A DNA stretch of 64,000 nt from Planctomycetota bacterium (GTDB lineage: Bacteria; Planctomycetota; J058; JAJDCP01). A model generated the notes under the pieces. That model did no database searches and was not told the DNA's origin. It saw nothing but the letters and a program-made list of their open reading frames with translations. The stretch spans positions 1 to 64,000 of the forward strand of contig JAJDCP010000133.1 of assembly GCA_029260765.1 (NCBI GenBank). The letters are read 5' to 3'. Within the stretch, counting starts at the first letter, position 1; the number at the start of each line of letters is the position of its first letter. Positions 44,437 through 53,703 of the stretch are shown piece after piece. A program made the position numbers and the translations under genes.

Positions 44437-45152
44437 GCCTGAAACGATGCTTCGACGTCTGCTGCGCGGCGGCAGGCTTGCTGGCCAGCGCGCCGCTGCT
44501 GGGCGGTCTTGCGCTGTTGATCAGGCTCGACTCCCCGGGCCCGGTGCTGTTCCGTCAGACGCGCATCGGGCTACTGGGGCGGCCTTTCGAGCTGGTGAAG
44601 CTGCGCACGATGCGCGCTGCAGCGAGTCCTGGTGCGCAGGAATCCGTTCTTGCAGAGAAAACCGCTGGTGCACAGATCACGGCGGGGGACGATCCTCGCA
44701 TCACCTCCATCGGCCGCTGGTTGCGTCGCAGCAAGCTCGATGAGCTGCCAGAGCTTTGGAATGTGCTGCGCGGAGACATGAGCCTGGTCGGACCGAGGCC
44801 GGAAGTGCCGTGCTACCGCGACGCCTATCCCTGCGAGATCTTCAGCGTGCGTCCAGGACTGACGGGCCAGGCGGCCCTGTGTTTCCATGCCGAAGAGAGC
44901 CTTCTGGCCAGCGCGCACGACAAGGAGCGGGCCTACCGGGAGGTCGTCTTGCCGCACAAGCTGGCGCTGGCCCTCGACTATGTCCGAAACCCCAGCTTCG
45001 GGCGCGACCTGCGCATCCTGGCGGCCACTGCCTACCAGCTGAGTCTGGGGCGGATTCTCGCCCGCGCCGAGTCCCCTCCGGTACGCGCGGCACGCGCCGG
45101 CATCGCCCAGCTGAACCGGCAGGAGAGCCAAGAGCCATCTCCACCTGGTTGA
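44433..45152 (+). CDS. initiating sugar-phosphate transferase (PglC/WcaJ-like)
   Basis: The 239-residue product transfers a sugar-1-phosphate from UDP-sugar to undecaprenyl phosphate at the inner membrane. One N-terminal membrane segment (GLLASAPLLGGLALLIRLDSPGP) is followed by VKLRTM, RSKLDELPELWN (98-110, with the catalytic Asp-Glu), MSLVGPRPE and the PGLTG motif. It is the short, single-domain polyprenyl-phosphate hexose-1-phosphate transferase type. The preceding gene overlaps it by four bases. With the dehydratase and aminotransferase that follow, it may start chains on an amino-dideoxy sugar. Confidence 0.9.
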   Translation: MSLKRCFDVCCAAAGLLASAPLLGGLALLIRLDSPGPVLFRQTRIGLLGRPFELVKLRTMRAAASPGAQESVLAEKTAGAQITAGDDPRITSIGRWLRRSKLDELPELWNVLRGDMSLVGPRPEVPCYRDAYPCEIFSVRPGLTGQAALCFHAEESLLASAHDKERAYREVVLPHKLALALDYVRNPSFGRDLRILAATAYQLSLGRILARAESPPVRAARAGIAQLNRQESQEPSPPG

Positions 45153-45215
45153 GAAGCACAGGCAACACGGCTATTCTGGACGTCTTGACCGTGGTATGCG
45201 CACGAGGACACCTTC

Positions 45216-46451
45216 TTGTCAGCCCCCCCTCCGCTGGAGGTTCCCTACTTCCAACCCAGCATCGGCCGTGCAGAGATCGATGCCGTGGTCGACAGCCTCG
45301 AATCGGGCTGGCTCACGACCGGACCGCGGGTGGCGGCCTTCGAAGCCTCGTTCGCCGAAGCGCTCGGTTGCCGCCACGCGTTGGCGCTCAACTCGTGTAC
45401 GGCCGCCCTGCATCTCGCCCTGGAAGCCATCGGCCTGCAGCGCGGCGAGCTGGTGCTGGTTCCCACGCTGACCTTTGCTGCCACGGCCGAGGTCGTGCGC
45501 TACTTCGATGCCACGCCGGTATTCGTCGATTGCGGACCAGACCTGTGCCTCGATCCTGAGGCCGCGGCCCAGACGCTTGAGGCCCTGGCCCACGATCGCC
45601 CCCTGCCTGGACTGCAGCCGCCCTACGGAAAAGTCCGGGCGCTGATCGCCATGCACTACGGCGGCTATGCCTGCGCGATGCGTCCGCTGCTCAAGCTGTG
45701 CGCCCGCCATGGGATCGACCTGCTCGAAGACGCCGCCCATACCTTCCCGGCCGCCTACCGGGCCGATGCCACCCAAGCATGGCAAGCTACGGGCAGCTTC
45801 GGACGGGTCGGCTGCTTCTCCTTCTACGCGAACAAGTGCATCACCACGGGCGAGGGCGGCATGGCGGTCTGCAACGACCCCGAGCTCGACCGCCGCATGC
45901 GTTTGATGTCGTTGCACGGCATGGATCGGGACGCCTGGCGGCGCAGCGCGGACACCTCGCGTTATTGGTACTACGAGATTGTCGCCCCAGGCTTCAAGTA
46001 CAACCTGACCGACCTGGCCGCCGCGATCGGACACGCGCAGCTGCGACGCGCCGATCAGCTCTGGAAGCTCCGTCAACAGCTGGCTGCGGCCTATTCCTCC
46101 CGACTTGCAGGGCTCGAGGCTGTCGAGCTTCCGCCGGACGACCCCGAAACCCGGCGCCATGCCTGGCATCTGTATCCGATCCGGCTGCGCCTCGAGCAGC
46201 TGCGCATCGACCGGGCAACAGTGATCGCACGCCTGCGTGAGCGCGGGGTGAGCTGCTCAGTGCATTGGCTGCCTCTACACCTGCAACCGTACTACCGCGA
46301 GAAATACGGCTACGGCCCGGGGTGTTTCCCTCAGGCTGAGGCTGCCTGGCCGCGGCTGATCTCCCTTCCTTTGTTCCCCGACATGCGCAACGAGCAACTC
46401 GAGCACGTCTGCGCCTGCCTGGCCGACATCCTGGCGGAGACTCGCGCATGA
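45216..46451 (+). CDS. DegT/DnrJ/EryC1-type sugar aminotransferase
   Basis: The 411-residue PLP enzyme would aminate a 4-keto-6-deoxy nucleotide sugar. VDSLESGWLTTGPRVAAFE, ALNSCTAALHLAL, EDAAHTFPA and the PLP lysine Lys207 in FYANKCITTGEGG are family signatures. DDELNY-like motifs are absent, as expected. It starts at TTG with GAGGA seven bases upstream. The stop overlaps the dehydratase gene by four bases, which suggests that the two enzymes act in sequence, as in PglF-PglE of the bacillosamine route. Confidence 0.92.
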   Translation: MSAPPPLEVPYFQPSIGRAEIDAVVDSLESGWLTTGPRVAAFEASFAEALGCRHALALNSCTAALHLALEAIGLQRGELVLVPTLTFAATAEVVRYFDATPVFVDCGPDLCLDPEAAAQTLEALAHDRPLPGLQPPYGKVRALIAMHYGGYACAMRPLLKLCARHGIDLLEDAAHTFPAAYRADATQAWQATGSFGRVGCFSFYANKCITTGEGGMAVCNDPELDRRMRLMSLHGMDRDAWRRSADTSRYWYYEIVAPGFKYNLTDLAAAIGHAQLRRADQLWKLRQQLAAAYSSRLAGLEAVELPPDDPETRRHAWHLYPIRLRLEQLRIDRATVIARLRERGVSCSVHWLPLHLQPYYREKYGYGPGCFPQAEAAWPRLISLPLFPDMRNEQLEHVCACLADILAETRA

Positions 46452-48322
46452 GACCCGCGCCGCTTCTGTTGACCCGCGCGTCCCGGGTGCTGGTCGACCT
46501 GCTGATGCTCGGCCTGGCGTATTTGCTGGCATTCCTGTTCCGGTTCGAATTCCAGCTCGAGACCGACACGGCGAGCCTGCTGCTGGCCACACTTCCGTTC
46601 GTGGTCATGCTGCAGTATATGGCGCTCGTCATCGTCGGCGTGCCGTGGATCGCTTGGCGCTATGTAGGCCTTCGAGACATGGTTCCCATCCTGGCTGCGC
46701 TCGCCAGCGCGGGCTGCATCCTGCTGGTGTTGCGGCTGGCCTTCGTCTCGCTCGAAGAGGCACGCTTCTGGGTGGTCCCCCTGGGCGTCCAGGCGATGGA
46801 CGCAGCGCTGGCATTCCTAGGCATCGCAGGCGCACGCGTGCTGCGCCGTCTGCTCCACGAAAGGAGCAGCCGCAAGCAACCCGCAGCCGCGCGGCCCCGC
46901 ACCCGGACCTTGCTGGTCGGTGCGGGTCGGGCGGGCGCGCACGTCGCTCGGGAGATCCTCGACAAACCCCAGCTCGGCATCGAGCCCCTGGGTTTCGTCG
47001 ACTCCGACCCCAGCCAGACGGGCAGCCGCATCCACGGATTGCGCGTGCTGGGTCCGCTCGAAGAGTTGCCGCAGATCTGTGCGCTGACTGCTTGCGAACA
47101 GGTGCTGATCCACTTGCCGGAAGCCAGCGGCCAGACCATCCGCCAGATCCGCAACACCTGCGTCGAGCTGGGAGTTTCTGCCAAGATCATCCCCGACCTG
47201 GCCGAGCTGGTCTCGGGACAGGGGCTGGGAGAGTTGCGGGCGGTCGCGATCGAAGACCTGCTGCGTCGGGAACCTGTCGAAGGCAACCCGGAGGCCGTCT
47301 CCGCCTTTGTGGCTGGCAAGCGGCTGTTGGTCACCGGTGCAGGGGGAAGCATCGGAGCGGGCCTCTGCTCCCGGCTGGCGCAACTCGATCCCGCCCGGCT
47401 GATCCTGGTCGAACGCAGCGAGAGTGCCCTCTTTGAAGTGACGACACGCCTCAAAGGACGCCTCGGCAACGATGTGTTGCGGCCCTGGCTGCTCGACGTC
47501 ACCGACAGCTCCGGGGTGGCGGACCTGTTCGATGAAGAGTGCCCCCAGGTGGTCTTCCACGCCGCCGCCCACAAGCACGTGCCGATGCTCGAGGACTTTC
47601 CACGCGCGGCCATCGCAAACAACATCTTTGGCACGCAGCTCCTGGCTGAGCACGCAGCGCGCTGCGGCGTCGAGCACTTCGTGCTGATCTCTTCAGACAA
47701 GGCGGTCTGTCCGAGCAGCGTGATGGGCGCCACGAAACGCGTGGCTGAGCGCATGATGCAGGCCTGCACGCAACGCCACGCGACAGCTTTCCTGTCGGTG
47801 CGCTTCGGCAATGTCCTGGGCTCCAGCGGCAGTGTCGTGCCCCTGTTTCGCCGCCAGATTGCAGCAGGCGGGCCCGTGACCGTCACCCACGCGGAGATGA
47901 CCCGCTACTTCATGACCTTGTCCGAGGCCACCCGGCTGGTTCTGGAGGCAGCGGCCATGGGGCGAGGCGGCGAGGTCTTCATCCTCGATATGGGCGAGCC
48001 GGTGCGGATCATCGATCTCGCGCGCGACCTGATCCACCTGTCCGGGCTGCGCCCTGGCGCCGACATAGAGATCGAGATCTGCGGCCCGCGCCCCGGAGAG
48101 AAACTGCACGAGGCACTGTTCCACAGCGAAGAGCACGCCCAGCGCACCCGCCATCCAGGCATCCTGGTCGGCAACGGGGCGCCCGCCGATCACTCGCAGC
48201 TGTGGGCCGAGCTGCAACGCCTCGAGGAGCTGCTCGCCCAGAACGCCGGTGCGGCCGAGCTGCGGGCCGCCCTGGCTCAGCTGATCCCCGAGTACGCCCC
48301 CGGCTCCACTGAGCTGGTCTGA
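46448..48322 (+). CDS. membrane-bound UDP-sugar 4,6-dehydratase (WbpM/PglF/CapD-like)
   Basis: The 624-residue product has four N-terminal helices (about 13-31, 46-66, 79-100 and 107-128). A first Rossmann-like domain (VGAGRAGAHVA, about 157-167) and the short-chain dehydrogenase domain with TGAGGSIGAG (296-305) follow. The active-site stretch is SSDKAVCPSSVMGATKR (415-431), where Met replaces the Tyr of other epimerases, as in WbpM-type dehydratases. It makes UDP-4-keto-6-deoxy-GlcNAc. Length is typical of the long membrane-anchored form. Confidence 0.92.
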   Translation: MRPAPLLLTRASRVLVDLLMLGLAYLLAFLFRFEFQLETDTASLLLATLPFVVMLQYMALVIVGVPWIAWRYVGLRDMVPILAALASAGCILLVLRLAFVSLEEARFWVVPLGVQAMDAALAFLGIAGARVLRRLLHERSSRKQPAAARPRTRTLLVGAGRAGAHVAREILDKPQLGIEPLGFVDSDPSQTGSRIHGLRVLGPLEELPQICALTACEQVLIHLPEASGQTIRQIRNTCVELGVSAKIIPDLAELVSGQGLGELRAVAIEDLLRREPVEGNPEAVSAFVAGKRLLVTGAGGSIGAGLCSRLAQLDPARLILVERSESALFEVTTRLKGRLGNDVLRPWLLDVTDSSGVADLFDEECPQVVFHAAAHKHVPMLEDFPRAAIANNIFGTQLLAEHAARCGVEHFVLISSDKAVCPSSVMGATKRVAERMMQACTQRHATAFLSVRFGNVLGSSGSVVPLFRRQIAAGGPVTVTHAEMTRYFMTLSEATRLVLEAAAMGRGGEVFILDMGEPVRIIDLARDLIHLSGLRPGADIEIEICGPRPGEKLHEALFHSEEHAQRTRHPGILVGNGAPADHSQLWAELQRLEELLAQNAGAAELRAALAQLIPEYAPGSTELV

Positions 48323-48323
48323 G

Positions 48324-49373
48324 ATGCAGATCTGCACGGTCATCACGACCAGCTACTACGCCCAGGCCTACAGCCTCCTGCAGAGCCTGTTGGACCAGGA
48401 GCCTGAGGCCAGGCTGGTTGTCTGCGTCGTGGACTTCGACCAGCGCCTGGCCGGGCGCCTGCACCCTCGTCTCGAGCGGGTACCGCTGGAAGCTCTGCTG
48501 CCCGACCGGGAGGAACGCCATCGCAGACTGTTCAGGTACAGCCCCGCCGAGCTCTGCTACTCGCTGAAGCCTCTGATACTGCGCCACGTGCTGCGCACAG
48601 AAGCGCGGGCCGTCTACCTCGACAGCGACATCCGGCTCTACCACCCGTTGGCGCAGGCGCTGGTGCCCGCCGACATCCTGCTCAGTCCCCACAGCTCCGT
48701 TCCGTTGCCGGAAGATGGCTGCCGCCCGAACAACCGGGACTTCATCGAATGCGGCAGCTACAACGCAGGCTTCGTGGCCGTGCGCGCCAGCCCCGCCGCC
48801 GAGGCTTTTCTCGCTTGGTGGGGCCATGTGCTCCAGGCCGGCTGTCTGTACGAGCACTGTGCGGACCAACCTTGGCTGAACTTGGTTCCCCTCTACTTCC
48901 CCGAGGTGACTTTGTTGCGGCATCCGGGCTGCAACCTGGCCTATTGGAACCTGCACGCCCGTCACCTGTCCGAAAGCTCGGAAGGACTCCGCAGCAATGG
49001 ACAACCCTTGATCTTCGTCCACTTCAGCGGCTACGACCCGGACCGCCCCGAACAGCTCTCACGCTTCCAGAACCGCTTCGCGCTCGACAGCCAGCCGCTG
49101 CTGCGCAGGCTCTGCGACGAGTACCAGCGCGCGCTGCGCACGGCCCCCGCGATCCCGCAAGGAGCGCGCTACGGCTGGGGCCGTCTCGCCAGTGGGCGCG
49201 CCATCTCCGGCGCCATGCGCCGCTTCTACCACGCCCATCCCGAGCGCTTCCCCGAGCCGTTCCGGCCCGGATTCGAAGCTGCCTTCCTGTCAGCCTGGGG
49301 ACGGGAAATCTGGCGTGAGCGGCTCCAGAGGCGGCTGCCCTGGCTGGGGCGCTGGCTGGGAGAGGCCCCGTGA
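48324..49373 (+). CDS. GT-A glycosyltransferase
   Basis: The 349-residue product begins MQICTVITTSYYAQAYSL and has a DSD metal motif (Asp100-Ser-Asp102 in VYLDSDIRLY), the NAGFVAV acceptor-pocket pattern and ADQPWLNLVP. These fit a GT-A transferase with similarity to GT8-like and uncharacterised enzymes in polysaccharide loci. It lacks membrane helices. It is one base after the dehydratase stop and overlaps the next gene by four bases. Donor and acceptor are unknown. Confidence 0.78.
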   Translation: MQICTVITTSYYAQAYSLLQSLLDQEPEARLVVCVVDFDQRLAGRLHPRLERVPLEALLPDREERHRRLFRYSPAELCYSLKPLILRHVLRTEARAVYLDSDIRLYHPLAQALVPADILLSPHSSVPLPEDGCRPNNRDFIECGSYNAGFVAVRASPAAEAFLAWWGHVLQAGCLYEHCADQPWLNLVPLYFPEVTLLRHPGCNLAYWNLHARHLSESSEGLRSNGQPLIFVHFSGYDPDRPEQLSRFQNRFALDSQPLLRRLCDEYQRALRTAPAIPQGARYGWGRLASGRAISGAMRRFYHAHPERFPEPFRPGFEAAFLSAWGREIWRERLQRRLPWLGRWLGEAP

Positions 49374-50503
49374 AGCTCCGCCGCCTGCGGCATCTGCACA
49401 GCTGGCTCCGCTGCCGCCGACGACGCTGGCTCGAGCGGCGCCTGCAGCCCAAGGCAGGCGCGCTGGTGGTCAACCTCGACAACCTCGGAGACTTCATCCT
49501 GTTCTCTCCCTTGGTACACAGGCTGCGGCCCCAACTAGCGGGGCCCCTGGCACTGCTCTGCCGGGCCGACACGCGGCCCCTGGCGAGTATGCTGCCCGGA
49601 CTCGATAGCGTATGGCAGTACGGGCGCTGTGAGCCCGCAGCGTTGCCCGCGAGCGAAGAGCTCAAGTTGTTCCTGAAACACGAGCCTCTGCTGGCGCAGC
49701 TGGCGGGCCAGCGGTTCCGGCTGGGGTTTTCGGTTTCCACCAACGCCTTCAATGCATCGTTGGGCAACCTACTGCTGGATTGGCTCGGCTGTGAGATGCG
49801 GGTGGGGTTTGCGCTCGGCAACTTCCAGGACCGCCTGACACACCGTCTCGAGGTACGCTCCGAGTTGCACTGGACCGAGAATTACTTGCGGCTGCTCGGC
49901 CCTCTCGGCCTGCCCGGAGACTACCAGTGCCCCCGCCTTGAGCCCGGCCACCAACAGGCGCTGCTGGCTCGCGACCACAGACCGTGTGTCGGGTTGCAGC
50001 CCGGGGGCCGCCAGTACTCGGTCGAGCGGCGTTGGCCCATCGAGCGTTTCGTTCGCCTCGGTCAGGCGCTGCTGCAGCAGGGTTTTCAGCTCGTACTGCT
50101 CGGAAACGCCGCGGACAGTGTACGCTGCGCAGCGCTGGCCGACGGACTGGAGGGGCAAGCCACCAACCTGTGTGGCGCCACCAGCCTCGGGGCTCTCGCC
50201 AGCCTGCTTGCCCAGCTCGACGGCCTGGTCTGCAACGACGGAGGTGTGCTGCATCTGGCCGCCGCGGTCGGTTGTCCACGCATCGTGGCGCTGTTTGGCC
50301 CGACCTCGGCGCGGCGCTTGATGCCGCGGGCGTCACACCCAGACCAACACTGGCGCTCGCTCGAGTCGGGCCTGGATTGCGCGCCTTGTGTCGCTGAAAC
50401 CTTCCCTCTAGAATGCCGAAGGGGTGAACAAGTCTGCCTGCACGTCCGGGATGTCGCTGACGTGTTGCGCGCCCTCCAGCTGCCCCCGGCGAGGCCCACG
50501 TGA
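49370..50503 (+). CDS. glycosyltransferase family 9 (heptosyltransferase-like)
   Basis: The 377-residue GT-B enzyme begins with a basic N-terminus, then ALVVNLDNLGDFILFSPLV, which matches the first strand and loop of heptosyltransferases. The C-terminal CNDGGVLHLAAAVGCPRIVALFGPTS is the family signature for binding the sugar nucleotide. It would add a heptose or similar residue in the cytoplasm. It overlaps the preceding and following genes by four bases each. Whether it acts on LPS core or on the exopolysaccharide is uncertain. Confidence 0.86.
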   Translation: MKLRRLRHLHSWLRCRRRRWLERRLQPKAGALVVNLDNLGDFILFSPLVHRLRPQLAGPLALLCRADTRPLASMLPGLDSVWQYGRCEPAALPASEELKLFLKHEPLLAQLAGQRFRLGFSVSTNAFNASLGNLLLDWLGCEMRVGFALGNFQDRLTHRLEVRSELHWTENYLRLLGPLGLPGDYQCPRLEPGHQQALLARDHRPCVGLQPGGRQYSVERRWPIERFVRLGQALLQQGFQLVLLGNAADSVRCAALADGLEGQATNLCGATSLGALASLLAQLDGLVCNDGGVLHLAAAVGCPRIVALFGPTSARRLMPRASHPDQHWRSLESGLDCAPCVAETFPLECRRGEQVCLHVRDVADVLRALQLPPARPT

Positions 50504-51741
50504 GCCTTTTCCATGCCTACCGACGCGGCCAGGCTGCAGCGCGAGAAGACCTGACCTGGCGCAAAGAAGCACCTCTGGCCGAGGTGCTGCTCAACGATCT
50601 ACGCCGCGCCGCGGGCGGCCTGCTCAACACGGTGACGGGCCGCCGCTCCCCCGAAAAGCTGGCTGGCGACCTGGGACGCTTGCGCGAAGAGCTGCGCGAA
50701 GGCCGCGAGCTGTGGGAGCGCTGGCAGGCCTGGCAGGAATGGCGCGCCCAGCCTCTGGTTCCCGTGCAGACCCGGGAATGGTTCTACGACTTCAAAGGGC
50801 ACCGCATCGGCGACAAAGTGGTCAGCAGCGCGCTGTTCCAATACCTGCGCCTCTGCCAGCCGAACGCCCGGCTGGTGTTGATCGACGACCAGCTCGACGA
50901 CCGGGCCGGGCGCACACTCCCGACCGGCCCGTTGTTCGGAGACCTGGCGGACGAGATCTGGCGGGTCGCAGAGCCCGGAGACCGTGCGCGCTTCGCACAG
51001 CGCATAGCAGACGAGCAGCTGCAGCCGCTCGCTTGGACCCGTGACCTCCGCCCTGCCACGCTGGCGCCGGGAGAGGGTTGCTGCAATGGACACTCTGCCT
51101 GTCCCGGATTGCCCTGGTTGATGCTGCCCCGGCTGGCACGGCTGGGCATCTATCCCAAGCTGAGAGTCCCCCACGCTCCCCTGCCCGAGCAGGTCGAGAG
51201 ACAGCTTGCGAAGGCCGCAGACAGGCCGTGGTTGGTCTTCCACATCCTCTCGGACGCCCCCTACAACCCCATACGCAACCAGGACTTCGCATGCTACGAG
51301 GGGCTCGTAGACCACCTGCAGCGCGCCGCCCCGCAGCTGTATCTGTTGCGGGTCGGGCTGCCGGGCAGCCGCCGCCTCAACCTCTCCCCCGAGGTCGGCC
51401 TCGATCTCAGCCATGCACACCTGAGCCTGCTACAGATCGCAGCGCTGCAAGGCCGAGCGAAGATGTTCCTCGGTGGAGACACCGGCTTGAGTCACCTGGC
51501 GGGCGCCCTGGGCGTTCCGCGTCTGATCTCGATCTATGCTTACATGTACGGCCTCGAGTACACGCTGCGGCACTGCTTTTCCTGCGTGCGCCACAGTGGT
51601 TTGGCGGAGCCGATGTCCTGCTTCCCCAGCCTGCCGAAGCAGAGGCTCTGCCGGGTGCGACAACGCGCGCATCGCTTCGACCCCGAGCTGGTCGCTCGCG
51701 ACGTCTGCGAGCAACTCAGCAGCTTGCAGGAGGGCGCATGA
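50500..51741 (+). CDS. GT9-like protein
   Basis: The 413-residue product has an N-terminal helical stretch of about 90 residues (KLAGDLGRLREELREGREL), then a GT-B-like fold. FLGGDTGLSHLAGALGVPRLISIYAY near residues 325-350 resembles the GT9 signature, but the first domain is unusual and lacks the typical NLDNLGDxI motif. Cys-rich segments occur (CCNGHSACPG; CFSCVRH). It starts at GTG and overlaps its neighbours by four bases. It may have a different donor or an accessory role. Confidence 0.68.
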   Translation: MSLFHAYRRGQAAAREDLTWRKEAPLAEVLLNDLRRAAGGLLNTVTGRRSPEKLAGDLGRLREELREGRELWERWQAWQEWRAQPLVPVQTREWFYDFKGHRIGDKVVSSALFQYLRLCQPNARLVLIDDQLDDRAGRTLPTGPLFGDLADEIWRVAEPGDRARFAQRIADEQLQPLAWTRDLRPATLAPGEGCCNGHSACPGLPWLMLPRLARLGIYPKLRVPHAPLPEQVERQLAKAADRPWLVFHILSDAPYNPIRNQDFACYEGLVDHLQRAAPQLYLLRVGLPGSRRLNLSPEVGLDLSHAHLSLLQIAALQGRAKMFLGGDTGLSHLAGALGVPRLISIYAYMYGLEYTLRHCFSCVRHSGLAEPMSCFPSLPKQRLCRVRQRAHRFDPELVARDVCEQLSSLQEGA

Positions 51742-52517
51742 TCAAGTCCGGCCATCAGCTGTCTGATGCCGAGCTGGCTCGCCGCTACAGCGCGATCGCG
51801 GCGCGTATCGACATGCCGGGCTACTTCCATCCGCTGGCCGCGCGGCTCGCCGACCCAAGGCCGGGGGAGCGGGCTCTGGACGTCGGCTGTGGCAACGGGG
51901 GAATGCTCGAAAACCTGGCTCGACGCTGCCCCGAGGCGGAGCTGTTTGGAGCGGAGCTGAGCGCAGAGCTGGTGGCACGCGCAGGCCGGCGCCTGCGGTC
52001 GACAGCCCGCATCATCAACGCCCACGCTGGGCGGCTGCCGTTTGCGGCTGGCAGCTTCGATCTGCTGACCATGACCGAGCTGCTCGAACATCTCAAAGAG
52101 CCCGAGAGCGTGCTGCGAGAGCTACGGCGCGTGGTGCGCGAGCAAGGACGCCTGCTGCTCACGTTTCCCAATGGCACCCCCTACCGAGCCTTCATACCCT
52201 GGGCCGAACGGCTCGCGCATCCGCTCGCGAGAGTCTTTCTTCCCCCCGAACATCCCCGCAACAGCTTCCAACCCATCGACACAGTGTACTTCTACCCTGA
52301 GGTTGAGGCGCTGCTGCGCCACAGCGGTTGGCGCATAGAGCGCAGCGTGGGGCGCGAAGCCCTGCGCATCTTGTACGGCCTCGCCCAGGCCTCCCCGTGG
52401 CCCCACAGGCTCTGCCCGCCGGCGTACCGACTCAGCGGCTGGGCCGACCGCTGGCTCAACCGGAAGGGGCTGGCCCGCTGGTGCTACCGGGTCCTGTTGC
52501 TCTGCCGACCGACCTGA
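51738..52517 (+). CDS. SAM-dependent methyltransferase (class I)
   Basis: The 259-residue product has the SAM-binding motif LDVGCGNGG (47-55), acid loop FGAELSAELV, DLLTMTELLEHL and LLLTFPNGTPYRAF, all of Methyltransf_11/UbiE type. It likely methylates a sugar or a lipid-linked intermediate within the polysaccharide pathway. It lies between GT genes and overlaps the preceding gene by four bases. The substrate is unknown. Confidence 0.88.
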   Translation: MIKSGHQLSDAELARRYSAIAARIDMPGYFHPLAARLADPRPGERALDVGCGNGGMLENLARRCPEAELFGAELSAELVARAGRRLRSTARIINAHAGRLPFAAGSFDLLTMTELLEHLKEPESVLRELRRVVREQGRLLLTFPNGTPYRAFIPWAERLAHPLARVFLPPEHPRNSFQPIDTVYFYPEVEALLRHSGWRIERSVGREALRILYGLAQASPWPHRLCPPAYRLSGWADRWLNRKGLARWCYRVLLLCRPT

Positions 52518-52518
52518 G

Positions 52519-53703
52519 ATGCGTATCGGCCTGATCTCCTGGGAATATCCGCCGGACACGGCCCTGGGCGGCATCGCGACCTATACCTCCGAGCTGGCCC
52601 ATGGCCTGAGCGCGCTGGGACACCAGGTGGTCGTGTTGGCGCGCGCGCTGCAGAGAGAAGAGCTGGTGCAGGACGGGCCAGTGCTGGTGTACCGGCTGCT
52701 GCCGTGGGGCGATCCCTCTCCCTGGCCGATCTTATGGAGACTGAACCGCGTCTGGGAGGGCCATCGCCTGGCGGTGCTGCGCAAGCTGCTGACGGTGGTG
52801 CACAAGCATCGTCTGGAAGTCCTCGAAGCGCCCGAGATCCGGGCTGAAGCGCTGGGTTACTGCTTCTGGCCTGCCCGCGTGCCCCTGGTGGTCAAGCTGC
52901 ACACACCCAGCCGTCTGCTCGATGAGCTGGCGGGACGCAAGCCGGATCTGCGGCGGCAGCTGGAGTACCGGCTGGAGAGCTTGCAGCTGCGGCGCGCCAG
53001 CCTGGTCACCAGTTGCAGTGCGGCCCTGGTCGAGCGGTGCCGAGGCTGGCTGCCCCGGCCCGAGAGCATCACTGTGGTTCCCAACCCCATCCGCCTGCCC
53101 GAACCGCGCGCCGCTGCCGAACCGCTGCCAGACGAAGTTGTGTTCGTCGGCCGGCTCGAATGGCGCAAGGGCGTCCAGTTGCTGGCTGAGGTGGTGCCGC
53201 AGGTGCTGGCCCGGCATCCGCACACCCGCTTCCGGCTCCTCGGCCCCGACAGCGCCTTCGCGGGAGGCCCCTCGCTGGCCAACTACCTGCTCGAGCGGCT
53301 GCCTCCGGACGCACGGTCCGCTGTCGAGCTCGCGGGAGCGCTGCCGCGTGAGGCCGTGCTCAGCTGCCTGGCGCGGCGGCCCATCGGCCTGTTTCCCAGC
53401 CTCTGGGAGAACTTCCCCTACGCCTGCCTGGAGGCCATGGCCCACGGTTGCGCGGTCGTCGCCAGCCGCCGAGGAGGGATGGCCGAGATGCTGGTTCCCG
53501 GCCGCTCGGGCGCCCTGGTCGAACCCGAGCCCTCCGCCCTCGCCGGGGCTCTTTGTGGGCTGCTCGCCGACCCGGCCCGCCGGCGTCAGGTCGGGGACGC
53601 CGCTCGCAGGCGCGTCCAAGAGCGCTTCAGCGCGCCCGCCGTGGCGCGGGCCAGCGTGGCAGTCTATGCTCGGGCGATCGCAGCGCATCGGGGACGTCGA
53701 TGA
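52519..53703 (+). CDS. glycosyltransferase family 4
   Basis: The 394-residue GT-B retaining enzyme begins MRIGLISWEYPPDTALGGIATYTSELA. The C-terminal domain holds VFVGRLEWRKGVQLL and the EX7E motif in LWENFPYACLEAMAHG. It starts one base after the methyltransferase stop and overlaps the next gene by four bases. It would act in the cytoplasm on undecaprenyl-linked chains. Donor and linkage cannot be read from sequence. Confidence 0.9.
   Translation: MRIGLISWEYPPDTALGGIATYTSELAHGLSALGHQVVVLARALQREELVQDGPVLVYRLLPWGDPSPWPILWRLNRVWEGHRLAVLRKLLTVVHKHRLEVLEAPEIRAEALGYCFWPARVPLVVKLHTPSRLLDELAGRKPDLRRQLEYRLESLQLRRASLVTSCSAALVERCRGWLPRPESITVVPNPIRLPEPRAAAEPLPDEVVFVGRLEWRKGVQLLAEVVPQVLARHPHTRFRLLGPDSAFAGGPSLANYLLERLPPDARSAVELAGALPREAVLSCLARRPIGLFPSLWENFPYACLEAMAHGCAVVASRRGGMAEMLVPGRSGALVEPEPSALAGALCGLLADPARRRQVGDAARRRVQERFSAPAVARASVAVYARAIAAHRGRR

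Noticed and set aside
51078..51737. Upstream extension of the methyltransferase frame through the GT9-like gene
   Set aside because: The methyltransferase begins at the ATGA junction at 51738. The extension is out of frame with the GT9-like gene and is Pro/Arg-rich shadow.
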